From Antarcticibacterium flavum (GTDB lineage: Bacteria; Bacteroidota; Bacteroidia; Flavobacteriales; Flavobacteriaceae): a stretch of 64,000 bases of DNA. The DNA is taken from positions 1,054,001 to 1,118,000 of the forward strand of contig NZ_CP040812.1 of the NCBI RefSeq assembly GCF_006159205.1, given 5' to 3'. Positions 52,997 to 61,766 of this stretch are shown piece after piece. Both the position numbers and the translations under genes were made by a program. Positions within the stretch are counted from its first letter, which is position 1. Each line of letters starts with the position of its first letter. The notes below the pieces were generated by a model. That model was not told where the DNA came from, made no database searches, and saw only the letters and a list, made by a program, of their open reading frames with translations.

Positions 52997-54649
52997 CTAT
53001 TTCCAGAATATAGCATATAGGGCTACCAGGATCACCATCACCGCAAATGCACCTATATTAAACGTTGGACTTGTTTTAAATAAACCTTTAGAAAGCGGAA
53101 TTCCTTTTTCATCATCCCTACCCTTTTTCTCTGCAAGGCTAACAATAGCTATGATAATCATTGTAAGGATAGCCGTATATCCCATTTGATCAAGGAAAGG
53201 AACATCTACGAATACAGGGCTGGAGGACCAGCCCTTGGGAGCAACTTTAAAGTACATCGCAATAGGAATGGAAGCCAGGGCACCAACTATAGCGGCTTTA
53301 TTGGTCGTTTTCTTCCAAAATAGACCCAAAAGGAAGATAGCCAGGATACCGGGACTCACCACCCCTGTATATTCCTGGATAAATTGGAAAGCCTGATCGA
53401 TCCCACCTAGCAGTGGTGCCATAATACAGGCAATAGCCAGAGCAACTCCTGCAGAGATCCTTCCCACATTCACAGTAGCTTTGTCTCCCGCATTCTTATT
53501 AAAGTATTGCTTATAGATATCCATCGTAAAGATAGTCGAGGTGGAATTAAGCATAGATGCCAGGGAAGACACAATTGCTGCAGCAAGCGCGGCAAAAGCA
53601 ACACCTTTAAGCCCGGTGGGCAGGAATTGCAACAACCACGGGTAAGCCCTGTCGGCATATCCTTCCTGCGGAATGTTTATTAAACCTGCTTCCCCCAGCC
53701 TGGCCATGATAGCAGGGTCGTTAACCATTACATAAGCTGCTATCCCGGGTATTACCACGATAAGTGGTATCAATAATTTAAGGAAAGCGGCCAGCAGGAT
53801 ACCTTTTTGAGCTTCTTTAAGCGATTTGGCTGCAAGGGTACGCTGTATGATATATTGGTTGAAGCCCCAATAGTATAGGTTTGCCACCCACATTCCGCCT
53901 ACAAGAACTCCTATTCCAGGGAGGTTTTTATATTCCGGATTGGATTTATCCAGGATCATCGTAAACCTGTCTGGAGCTGCTTCATATACTGTTTTAAGTC
54001 CGGCAACAAAGCCTTCTCCGCCCGAAACCATATCAAGGGCGAGGTAGGCTGTAAAAAACCCACCCAGCACCAGGAAAACAACCTGTATAACATCTGTCCA
54101 CGCCACGGCCTTAAGCCCCCCGTAGAGGGAATAGGCTGCTGCAAAAAGTGCAAGGCCCAGCACACCATAGACCATAGGAATGCCCATAATGGTTTCCAGG
54201 GCCAGGGACCCGAGGTATAGAACAGAGGTTAAGTTCACAAATACATAGAGTGCAATCCAGAAGATTGCAAGAATACTTTTGAGATTGGTGGAGAACCTTT
54301 GTTCAACAAATTCAGGGATGGTATAAAGGCCTTTATTGATAAAGATTGGAAGAAAATACTTCCCAACGATCAACAGGGTGAGCGCCGCCATCCATTCATA
54401 AGAAGCTATGGCCAGCCCCAGGGCAAAGCCGGAACCCGACATCCCGATAAATTGCTCGGCTGAGATATTGGCAGCGATAAGAGAGGTCCCAATTGCCCAC
54501 CAGGGAAGGGATTTACTGGCTAGAAAATAATCTTCTGCATTCTTCTGGTGGCCCTTTTTCTCTCTCGAGACCCACAGCCCCACCCCCATGATCAATGCCG
54601 CATATGAAATGAAAATAAAATAATCCCAAAACTCAAAACCTGTATTCAT
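52997..54649 (-). CDS. Sodium/sugar symporter (SSS family, SGLT-like)
   Basis: 550 residues with about 14 membrane helices. It begins with an extracellular-first helix (FWDYFIFISYAALIMGVGLWVSREKK) and includes ISAEQFIGMSGSGFALG, the conserved SSS helix-1/2 region, and LYGGLKAVAWTDVIQ. The closest described relative would be the sodium-galactose symporter vSGLT of Vibrio, and placement beside galK, galT and galM fits galactose uptake. It starts 118 bp after galM stops; a strong palindrome lies in between. Confidence 0.92.
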   Translation of the reverse strand: MNTGFEFWDYFIFISYAALIMGVGLWVSREKKGHQKNAEDYFLASKSLPWWAIGTSLIAANISAEQFIGMSGSGFALGLAIASYEWMAALTLLIVGKYFLPIFINKGLYTIPEFVEQRFSTNLKSILAIFWIALYVFVNLTSVLYLGSLALETIMGIPMVYGVLGLALFAAAYSLYGGLKAVAWTDVIQVVFLVLGGFFTAYLALDMVSGGEGFVAGLKTVYEAAPDRFTMILDKSNPEYKNLPGIGVLVGGMWVANLYYWGFNQYIIQRTLAAKSLKEAQKGILLAAFLKLLIPLIVVIPGIAAYVMVNDPAIMARLGEAGLINIPQEGYADRAYPWLLQFLPTGLKGVAFAALAAAIVSSLASMLNSTSTIFTMDIYKQYFNKNAGDKATVNVGRISAGVALAIACIMAPLLGGIDQAFQFIQEYTGVVSPGILAIFLLGLFWKKTTNKAAIVGALASIPIAMYFKVAPKGWSSSPVFVDVPFLDQMGYTAILTMIIIAIVSLAEKKGRDDEKGIPLSKGLFKTSPTFNIGAFAVMVILVALYAIFWK

Positions 54650-54746
54650 TCTTTAAGTATTTTTTGTTCTTATCTAATTTTTGATCCATAAGAGCACCAG
54701 GGGAACTGAGATCAAAATTTCTGGTTAAATATAAAATTTTAATTAA

Positions 54747-54771
54747 TATAAATGTAAGCCATACATTTATA
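54747..54771. promoter_or_regulatory. Ten-base-arm palindrome upstream of the symporter
   Basis: TATAAATGTA-AGCCA-TACATTTATA is perfect over both 10-bp arms. It overlaps the galM stop codon and lies about 100-120 bp before the symporter start. The right half recurs in front of galK (50413-50421), making it a candidate site for the NrtR-like regulator at 49639. Confidence 0.65.
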
Positions 54772-55843
54772 AATCATTTTCGCCCAATGTAAATTTAAAA
54801 ACTGTGCGATTTAAGTACTTTTTACCGGGTTCTAAAATAGAATTTGGAAACGCTTGATGATTGGGTGCATCAGGAAAATTTTGTGCTTCCAGGCAAACAG
54901 ATGGGAAGTCTACCGGTTTTGTTTTGTATTCCCATAATTGCGGTAAATTTTTCGGAATATAAACCACCACCGCAGGCTGATTGGTGGTAATTTCAAGTCC
55001 AATTTGAGTTTGAGGGGCAAAGAGCCTGACTGCAACAGAATTTTGTTTTTTTAACACATAGACATAATCAACCTCCGTCATTCCTATCGGCTTTGATGGG
55101 TGGAAGTTCTTTTTATGCGCTCCTAATGACACATATTCTCCGGTTGGCCTTAGTTTGTCATCTACCTGCAGGATTTTTTCCGCCGAAAGAAATAATTCAT
55201 GATCTGTAATATCATCCCTTCCATTAAGGTTAAAATAGGTGTGGTTGGTAAGATTAACAGGAGTTGCTTTGTCGCTTTTAGCGGTATAATTGATCACAAC
55301 CTCATTATCATCTGTAAGCGTATAAATCACCATAACTTTAAGTTCTCCCGGATAACCTTCTTCCCCGTCCACAGAAGTATAACTAAAACTAAGAGATTTG
55401 TGCGATTGCTCCTCCAGGTTCCATAGCTTATGTTGGAATCCACGATCCCCTCCATGCAGGTGTACCCCATCTTTTTCTGAAAGTTGATACTCCTTCCCTT
55501 CCAGTTGGAAAGTACCATTGGAGATCCTCCCGGCATACCGGCCAACGCTCGCGCCAAAACACCTGTTTTCCTCCTCATAGGTTGTGGTAATAAAAGTTTC
55601 TGGTTCCTTGGGCCCTACGGCAACATCTATAAGTTTCCCCTTGTGATCTTTAACAAGAAGTTGGAACACAGCAGCTCCAAGATTAAGGATCCTTAGGATC
55701 ATTCCATTACTGTTCTCTAGTTCATAGATCTTAAGGTCCTTCTTTTGAACCTGCTGTACATTTTGCATATAAAAGATTTTTCCGGCAGAATAAGCTTCAT
55801 TCCCAATAAGGGCCTGTTTCGCTTTCTTAACAAGGCCTTTCAA
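54767..55843 (-). CDS. galM: Aldose 1-epimerase (GalM)
   Basis: 358 residues as an open frame. Catalytic His in VNLTNHTYFNLNG and the general-base Glu in the PSVCLEAQNFPDAPNHQAFPN segment mark the galactose mutarotase family; HLHGGDRGFQHKLW is also typical. It interconverts the anomers of galactose ahead of galK. An internal ATG at 55768 (MQNVQQVQKK) gives a protein closer to normal length, so the first 25 residues, which are Lys-rich, may not be translated. No signal peptide is seen. Confidence 0.93.
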   Translation of the reverse strand: MKGLVKKAKQALIGNEAYSAGKIFYMQNVQQVQKKDLKIYELENSNGMILRILNLGAAVFQLLVKDHKGKLIDVAVGPKEPETFITTTYEEENRCFGASVGRYAGRISNGTFQLEGKEYQLSEKDGVHLHGGDRGFQHKLWNLEEQSHKSLSFSYTSVDGEEGYPGELKVMVIYTLTDDNEVVINYTAKSDKATPVNLTNHTYFNLNGRDDITDHELFLSAEKILQVDDKLRPTGEYVSLGAHKKNFHPSKPIGMTEVDYVYVLKKQNSVAVRLFAPQTQIGLEITTNQPAVVVYIPKNLPQLWEYKTKPVDFPSVCLEAQNFPDAPNHQAFPNSILEPGKKYLNRTVFKFTLGENDL

Positions 55844-55956
55844 AGAAAAGATTTTTTAGCTAAACTTTGGCAGTGACTTTAAAGGTTTTGTCACTACTGC
55901 CAGAAAAATTTTCTGCATCCCTCACTCGTTCTTTCAGAAAAGATTAATTTTGTTCT

Positions 55957-56217
55957 ATGGCATTATCAAACAACGACATTTTCAAAAAATTACGAGTCGC
56001 TCTTAAATTACGTGACGAGGATATAGTGAACATTTGTGCACTGGTAGATTTTAAGGTCACAAAAAGTGAACTGGGAGCTATCTTCAGGGCAGAGGATCAT
56101 CCAAAATATATGGAATGCGGGGACCAGTTCCTGCGCAATTTCCTCAATGGCCTTGTGATCCATATGCGGGGACCAATGCCGAAAAAAGGTGAAGTAAAAA
56201 AAGAAAAGAAGGAATAA
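55957..56217 (+). CDS. DUF1456 family protein (YehS-like), single-unit form
   Basis: 86 residues, MALSNNDIFKKLRVALKLRDEDI, matching one unit of the DUF1456 helical repeat, followed by a Lys/Glu tail. Escherichia coli YehS has two units in about 156 residues, so this is a short form. The function of the family is unknown to me; a role in nucleic acid binding is only a guess from the basic tail. It is monocistronic, ended by the hairpin at 56234. Confidence 0.8.
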   Translation: MALSNNDIFKKLRVALKLRDEDIVNICALVDFKVTKSELGAIFRAEDHPKYMECGDQFLRNFLNGLVIHMRGPMPKKGEVKKEKKE

Positions 56218-56233
56218 GTAAATTAAATTCATA

Positions 56234-56262
56234 AAAAATCCCGGCCAGGCCGGGATTTTTTT
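56234..56262. terminator. Bidirectional terminator
   Basis: AAAAAATCCCGG-CCAGG-CCGGGATTTTTTTT, perfect 12-bp stem between the converging genes at 55957 and 56262. Confidence 0.92.
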
Positions 56263-56603
56263 TAGTCCTTGATCTCCAGTCTCACCGGGAGGGTATACTT
56301 TATTCCCGGGCTAAGAGCGGGGTCCTGAATGTGTTTCCCCTGAAGATTCTCCTTCAAAAAATTCCTGACCTCCAGTTCCTTTGAGGAGATAGAATGCAGC
56401 ACTATTTGCCTTTCTGAATTTAAGGTGAAAACCACTTCTACTTTACACTCATCCTTGATAAGGAAAGAGTAATCTTTTAAAAATTGTTTGATTTCCAGGG
56501 AAGCAGGAATAACCTCCTCTGAAATACCGCTCCCAATAGCGGCCGATGCCCCGCTACTCAAAACCATGGCAAGAGCCACTGCAAAAATTTGTAATCGTTT
56601 CAT
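56262..56603 (-). CDS. Small secreted protein, TonB C-terminal-like
   Basis: 113 residues. Signal peptide with cut near residue 22 (LSSGASAAIG). The mature part has the order helix-strand-strand-helix-strand: EVVFTLNSERQIVLHSISSK, then VRNFLKENLQGK, then GIKYTLPVRLEIKD. This is the pattern of many small periplasmic proteins of Bacteroidota that resemble the TonB C-terminal domain. Function unknown. Its gene stands alone. Confidence 0.78.
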   Translation of the reverse strand: MKRLQIFAVALAMVLSSGASAAIGSGISEEVIPASLEIKQFLKDYSFLIKDECKVEVVFTLNSERQIVLHSISSKELEVRNFLKENLQGKHIQDPALSPGIKYTLPVRLEIKD

Positions 56604-56777
56604 AACTGTTCGATTTAATTGATTGATAATTACCTTAAAGACAGATAATTACCAACCTTGTTACAAATGCTCACCAACTTTAACACTTTAACAGGTAAAT
56701 TCCTGCAGATGATATCCCGCACAATAGAAATTACATTCAATTATTTTTGCTCTACCTATTTACTTTAAAAGGAGTAC

Positions 56778-56810
56778 AAAAAAAACCCGGTGCGGTGCAC
56801 CGGGGTTTTT
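56778..56810 (-). terminator. Terminator after sucC
   Basis: CCCGGTGC-GGT-GCACCGGG with AAAAAA before and TTTTT after, 22 bp past the sucC stop. Confidence 0.88.
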
Positions 56811-56831
56811 AATATACTATGTTGAGAAGCT

Positions 56832-58025
56832 CTATTTAAGTACTTCCTGCACCTTATCTGCTGCCTCCTGGAATTCTGTTGCACTGTAGAAATCAAATCC
56901 ACTATTGTCAATGATCTCCTTGGCTATATCTGCATTTGTTCCCTGTAGACGAACAATGATTGGGACCTGTACGGCATCTCCCATATTCTTACAGGCATCA
57001 ACGATACCCTGTGCTACCCTGTCACATCTTACGATACCTCCAAAAATGTTAATTAGGATCGCTTTCACCTTATCATCCTTCAGGATAAGTCTCAAAGCCT
57101 CTTCAACACGTTTAGCATCGGCTGTACCTCCAACATCAAGGAAGTTGGCCGGCTCACCACCTGCCTGCTTGATAAGGTCCATAGTAGCCATTGCAAGTCC
57201 TGCCCCGTTTACCATACAACCAACATTTCCATCAAGGTCCACATAGTTAAGTCCAACTTTTTTAGCCTCAACCTCTACAGGATTCTCTTCACGTATATCA
57301 CGCATCTCTGCATAATCCTTATGACGATAAAGTGCGTTATCATCTAAAGTAACCTTTGCATCTACTGCCATTATTTTATCATCGCTGGTCTTAAGAACAG
57401 GATTGATCTCAAATAAAGAAGAATCTGAATTTTCAAATGCTTTATAAAGAGCCATCACAAATTTGGTCATTTCCTTAAAAGCTGTCCCGCTAAGTCCAAG
57501 GTTGAAGGCAACTCTTCTTGCCTGGAATCCCATAAGACCAACTGAAGGGTCTATCTCTTCAGTATAAATAAGGTGCGGAGTCTCCTCTGCAACTGTCTCG
57601 ATATCCATTCCACCTTCAGTAGAATACATGATCATATTTCTTCCTGTAGCACGATTCAAGAGAACAGACATATAATATTCCTCAGGTTCATTGTCCCCGG
57701 GATAATAAACATCTTCAGCAACCAATACCTGGTGAACTTTTTTACCTTCAGCAGATGTTTGAGGAGTTACAAGGTTCATCCCAATGATGTTTCCTGCTAT
57801 CTCTTCAACTTCTTTAAGATTCTTGGCAAGTTTAACCCCACCACCTTTACCACGTCCACCTGCGTGAACCTGGGCTTTGATTACATGCCATCCCGTACCG
57901 GTTTGCTCTGTAAGTTCCTTTGCAGCATCTACTGCTTCTTTTGCGTTATGAGCAACAATACCACGCTGGATGCGCACGCCAAAGCTGCTTAAGATTTCTT
58001 TTCCTTGATACTCGTGTATGTTCAT
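56832..58025 (-). CDS. sucC: Succinyl-CoA synthetase (ADP-forming), beta subunit
   Basis: 397 residues. ATP-grasp start MNIHEYQGKEILSSFGV, KAQVHAGGRGKGGGVKLAKN, metal-binding EINPVLKTSDDKIMAVDAKV and the C-terminal CoA-ligase half with NIFGGIVRCDRVAQGIV. It makes ATP from succinyl-CoA in the TCA cycle, together with the alpha subunit SucD, which is not in this window. It is monocistronic with its own terminator. Confidence 0.96.
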   Translation of the reverse strand: MNIHEYQGKEILSSFGVRIQRGIVAHNAKEAVDAAKELTEQTGTGWHVIKAQVHAGGRGKGGGVKLAKNLKEVEEIAGNIIGMNLVTPQTSAEGKKVHQVLVAEDVYYPGDNEPEEYYMSVLLNRATGRNMIMYSTEGGMDIETVAEETPHLIYTEEIDPSVGLMGFQARRVAFNLGLSGTAFKEMTKFVMALYKAFENSDSSLFEINPVLKTSDDKIMAVDAKVTLDDNALYRHKDYAEMRDIREENPVEVEAKKVGLNYVDLDGNVGCMVNGAGLAMATMDLIKQAGGEPANFLDVGGTADAKRVEEALRLILKDDKVKAILINIFGGIVRCDRVAQGIVDACKNMGDAVQVPIIVRLQGTNADIAKEIIDNSGFDFYSATEFQEAADKVQEVLK

Positions 58026-58470
58026 AATCTGCTTTTTCTTCAGTATTAATTACGGTTAGCAAAAGTAACAAATGTAATAAGATGAACCAATCTTTTTTAA
58101 GATTATGATTTTAAAGACATCATCCCTGTTTCAGGCTAAAAAATCCTATCCCGCACTACCTTAAGAAATCTATCAATTATCTATTATCCAATTCAAAAGC
58201 CCATTGCAAATGTTAAAAAGTAACAGCAGGATTTTGCGATAATTCTGGTCTATTTTATCTTCAGGAGGTAACAAACCCAGCATTGATAAGGCCTCGCCCC
58301 TATAACGTTTTAGTAGTTTTTATCTTAAATTTTATCTACTGCCCTTATTCTGCTGTATTTTTGCCTCTTTGAATTTGGTCGGTGCAGCAGGGTTATGAAA
58401 TGGAAGGCTAAAAAAGTCCTTGCGAGAAAGCAAATTGCGAATGACACTGCGGGACCATAAAAACTTACAT
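58026..58470. other. 445-bp intergenic region upstream of an MFS gene
   Basis: It must hold the divergent promoters of sucC and the MFS gene. TATTTTTG (58356-58363) is an exact TAnnTTTG box on the plus strand, giving a leader of about 100 nt. That leader contains small possible stems (GGTC/GACC and TTGC/GCAA) but I recognise no known riboswitch. Confidence 0.45.
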
Positions 58471-59652
58471 ATGAAAAAAGCATTGATAGCTTTGGCGGTT
58501 GGAGGCTTTGGAATAGGAATGACAGAGTTTGTAATTATGGGTATTCTTCCCAATGTAGCAAATGATCTTGATATAACCATCCCACAGGCGGGGCATTTTA
58601 TATCTGCCTATGCTCTTGGGGTGGTGGTTGGCGCTCCATTATTAACAGGTATTGCGGGCCGCTGGCCTGCGCATAAGATACTTATGTGGCTTATGGTTTG
58701 GTTTACTGTATTCAATACCCTCTCTGCCTTTGCAAACAGTTACAACACCTTAATGATCGTAAGGTTCCTTTCGGGCTTACCTCACGGTGCCTTTTTTGGA
58801 ATTGGCGCAGTGGTAGCAGGAAAACTTGCCAAACCAGGCAAGGCGGCCCAGGCTATTGCCATCATGTTCACGGGGCTTACGCTGGCAAATGTACTGGGTG
58901 TGCCATTGGGTACTTATTTAGGGCAGCACTTTAGCTGGGGAGCTTCTTTCCTTGCCGTGGGGGTGGTTGGAGTTCTCGCTGTACTTAGCGTAAAGTTCTG
59001 GATGCCAGAGCTTCCAAAATCATCTGCCAATGGGTTTAGAAAGGACCTCAAGGTTTTAAAGCGAAGGGAATTATGGATGGTATTTCTTCTTACTACCATT
59101 GGGACTGGTGGCTTTTTTGCCTGGTACAGTTATATCGCCCCGCTTATAACAAACGTGGCCGGCCATCCTGAGAGTATTGTGAGCTATGTAATGATCCTTG
59201 CCGGGATTGGAATGGTGGCAGGGAATTTCATTGGAGCAAAACTGGCAGAAAAGTTCTCCCCTATTAATGCAGTGATTATTACTCTTATCATTATGGTTAT
59301 ATTACTGGTGAGCAATACCCTGTTCGCCCAGGATAAGATAGTGGTGCTGGTACTTACTTTTCTTATTAGCACCTTTGCGTTTTGCCTTGCCACACCTATT
59401 CAAATGGCAATGATCAAAACTGCAAAGGGATCTGAAATGTTGGGCTCCTCCCTTAACCAAAGCGCCTTTAACGTTGGAAATGCCTCAGGAGCCTATTTTG
59501 CAGGCCTGCCCATAGCAATGGGGTATGGTATAAGCTCTGCCACCCTGGTTGGTGCTGCTATGGCTGGTGCCGGAGTGTTCATCGCCTTTGGGATCATCGT
59601 TATGCGTCATAAAAGGGCGAAAAGAGAGGAACTGGTGATTGCATATGAATAA
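58471..59652 (+). CDS. MFS transporter of the AraJ/YdhP drug-exporter type
   Basis: 393 residues with twelve membrane helices, from MKKALIALAVGGFGIGMTEFVIMGILPN. That start is at 58471; an upstream ATG at 58420 adds 17 charged residues and is unlikely. The motif FLSGLPHGAFFGIGAVVAGKL and LGVPLGTYLGQ are typical of the DHA1 arabinose/drug efflux group. Substrate unknown; sugar or drug efflux are the usual annotations. Confidence 0.88.
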   Translation: MKKALIALAVGGFGIGMTEFVIMGILPNVANDLDITIPQAGHFISAYALGVVVGAPLLTGIAGRWPAHKILMWLMVWFTVFNTLSAFANSYNTLMIVRFLSGLPHGAFFGIGAVVAGKLAKPGKAAQAIAIMFTGLTLANVLGVPLGTYLGQHFSWGASFLAVGVVGVLAVLSVKFWMPELPKSSANGFRKDLKVLKRRELWMVFLLTTIGTGGFFAWYSYIAPLITNVAGHPESIVSYVMILAGIGMVAGNFIGAKLAEKFSPINAVIITLIIMVILLVSNTLFAQDKIVVLVLTFLISTFAFCLATPIQMAMIKTAKGSEMLGSSLNQSAFNVGNASGAYFAGLPIAMGYGISSATLVGAAMAGAGVFIAFGIIVMRHKRAKREELVIAYE

Positions 59653-59788
59653 TAAACCCTTGTGAAATAAATTTTCCAGGCGTGCAGGGAGGTCTATTTT
59701 ATACAATTAATTAGATTGTGTTATATTTTGGCATTCCTAACGGATATTTGGAAATCCTATATATTTTTGCACTTTATAATTTCAAAGC

Positions 59789-61009
59789 ATGAACGAGAAA
59801 GACCTTGTTGAAATAGCCCGGGAATTTGGAAGCCCGCTGTACGTGTATGATGCAGAGAAGATAATCTCCCAATATCACCGTCTTAAAAAGGCCTTTGGGC
59901 AAATTAAAGATTTACGCATAAACTATGCAGTAAAGGCTAATTCCAATATTTCTATTCTTAAGTTATTAAAAACTCAGGGCTCAGGGCTTGACACGGTTTC
60001 GATTCAGGAAGTACGTTTGGGCCTGGAAGCCGGTTTTGAGCCTCAGGAAATTCTCTACACGCCCAACGGGGTTTCCCTGGAAGAGATCGAGGAAGTTTCT
60101 TCCCTGGGTGTACCAATTAACATAGATAACCTTTCAATCCTCGAGCAATTTGGGGCAAAACATCCAAAGGTACCGGTCTGTATACGTATAAATCCGCATA
60201 TATTGGCAGGAGGGAATGCCAAGATATCTGTGGGTCATGTCGATTCTAAATTCGGGATTTCGATTCACCAGATGCCACATCTAATGCGTATTGTGGATAA
60301 TACAGGAATGAATATCAATGGTATTCATATGCATACCGGAAGTGATATTCTGGATATTGAGGTTTTCCTTAGAGCATCTGAGATTCTTTTTGATGCAGCC
60401 AAGAATTTTAAGGATCTTGAGTTCCTTGATTTTGGCAGCGGCTTTAAGGTGCCGTATACCCAGGGTGATATTGAAACAGATATTGAAGAATTAGGAGAAA
60501 AGCTCACAAAAAGGTTTATGGATTTCTGCGATGACTATGGTCGTAAATTAACCCTTGTATTTGAACCGGGGAAATTTCTCGTGAGTGAGGCTGGAAAATT
60601 CCTTGCAAAGGTGAATGTTATTAAACAGACTACCTCTACGGTATTCGCAGGGGTTGACAGTGGTTTTAACCATCTTATACGTCCTATGTTCTACGGTTCT
60701 CACCACGATATTACCAATATTTCAAATCCGGAAGGAAAACCCCGGTTTTACTCTGTTGTAGGTTACATTTGTGAGACAGATACTTTTGCCAACAACCGCA
60801 GGATCGCCGAGATCACAGAGGGTGACGTCCTGGCATTCAGCAATGCAGGTGCCTATAGTTTTTCAATGTCCAGCAATTTCAATTCAAGATACAGGCCGGC
60901 AGAGGTAATGTGGTACAATGGCAAGGCACACATTATTAGGGAACGTGAAACCTTTGAAGATCTTCTTAAGCATCAGGTTGTTATAGATTTCGACAAAATT
61001 GAAGCTTAA
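59789..61009 (+). CDS. lysA: Diaminopimelate decarboxylase (LysA)
   Basis: 406 residues. PLP-lysine Lys49 in NYAVKANSN, glycine-rich FLDFGSGFKVPY, substrate region VFEPGKFLVSEAG (EPGK in place of the common EPGR), and the cysteine of GYICETDTF. It carries out the last step of lysine synthesis. A second alanine-racemase-fold function such as carboxynorspermidine decarboxylase is less likely given length and motifs. A TATTTTTG box at 59762-59769 is the likely promoter element. Confidence 0.93.
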   Translation: MNEKDLVEIAREFGSPLYVYDAEKIISQYHRLKKAFGQIKDLRINYAVKANSNISILKLLKTQGSGLDTVSIQEVRLGLEAGFEPQEILYTPNGVSLEEIEEVSSLGVPINIDNLSILEQFGAKHPKVPVCIRINPHILAGGNAKISVGHVDSKFGISIHQMPHLMRIVDNTGMNINGIHMHTGSDILDIEVFLRASEILFDAAKNFKDLEFLDFGSGFKVPYTQGDIETDIEELGEKLTKRFMDFCDDYGRKLTLVFEPGKFLVSEAGKFLAKVNVIKQTTSTVFAGVDSGFNHLIRPMFYGSHHDITNISNPEGKPRFYSVVGYICETDTFANNRRIAEITEGDVLAFSNAGAYSFSMSSNFNSRYRPAEVMWYNGKAHIIRERETFEDLLKHQVVIDFDKIEA

Positions 61010-61131
61010 TTTTCGGGTTTTTAATTAATTTCAAATATTTCTTTTTTTCTGAAGGATTTACCGCTGTTCAAGCCAGTTGGATAGTAAGTAAATTTTCTTT
61101 TAATTATCTTAAGCTTTAAACTAAGCTGAAG

Positions 61132-61677
61132 ATGGATCTATATTTCCTTGCCCTTATACCACCGGAGATCATTAAACAGGAGGTAAAGATCCTGAAGGAG
61201 GAAATACGCCTGAAGTATGCTGCAAAACATGCACTAAAACTTCCCGCTCATATCACTTTGATACCGCCGTTTAAACTTCAGGAGAAACAGAAAACTTCTC
61301 TGTTGGAGACCCTCACGAATTTTACAGCGAGGGAAGAGCCTTTGGAAATTTTTCTCTCGGGTTTTGGCGGTTTTCCTCCCGGTGTTTTGTTTATCGATGT
61401 TGAAAATAAAGAGCCAATCATACGGTTCTATGATCGCCTTCAAACTGTGCTGGAGGATATTCCTGGTGCTCTTCAGAAACAAAACAAGCCGCTGCATCCG
61501 CACATTACCCTTGCCACCCGCGACCTTAAGGAAGAATTTTACGACAGGGCATGGAATGATCTAAAAGCACGTCAATATAAAATAAGCTTTACTGCAGCCC
61601 ATCTCTACCTGCTGTGGCATAACGGAAGGTCCTGGGAGGTATATGTCCAATTTCCTTTACAGGAAAAAAAACCCTAA
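61132..61677 (+). CDS. 2'-5' RNA ligase family (LigT/2H phosphoesterase) protein
   Basis: 181 residues with two HxT/S motifs: HITLIPPF (about residue 41) and HPHITLATRD (about 121), the paired catalytic histidines of the 2H phosphoesterase fold. Known members open 2',3'-cyclic phosphates or join RNA ends. The natural substrate is unknown. The gene is preceded by a 122-bp gap and stands alone. Confidence 0.9.
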   Translation: MDLYFLALIPPEIIKQEVKILKEEIRLKYAAKHALKLPAHITLIPPFKLQEKQKTSLLETLTNFTAREEPLEIFLSGFGGFPPGVLFIDVENKEPIIRFYDRLQTVLEDIPGALQKQNKPLHPHITLATRDLKEEFYDRAWNDLKARQYKISFTAAHLYLLWHNGRSWEVYVQFPLQEKKP

Positions 61678-61766
61678 ATTTCTATTAAGTCAATGGTCAT
61701 AAACTACCAAACCCCTACTTTACCTTAGGCTAAAAAGCTTAAATTTAATGTCTAATTCCCGTAGTC

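Noticed and set aside
52914..53189. 91-codon frame with Leu-Gly-Ser-Trp repeats
   Set aside because: Translation of the heptamer array and the antisense of the symporter gene; the repeat peptide is an artefact of the DNA repeat.
58364..58470. Possible riboswitch in the MFS leader
   Set aside because: Small stems exist but none of the TPP, cobalamin, SAM, fluoride or THF consensus parts that I know are present.
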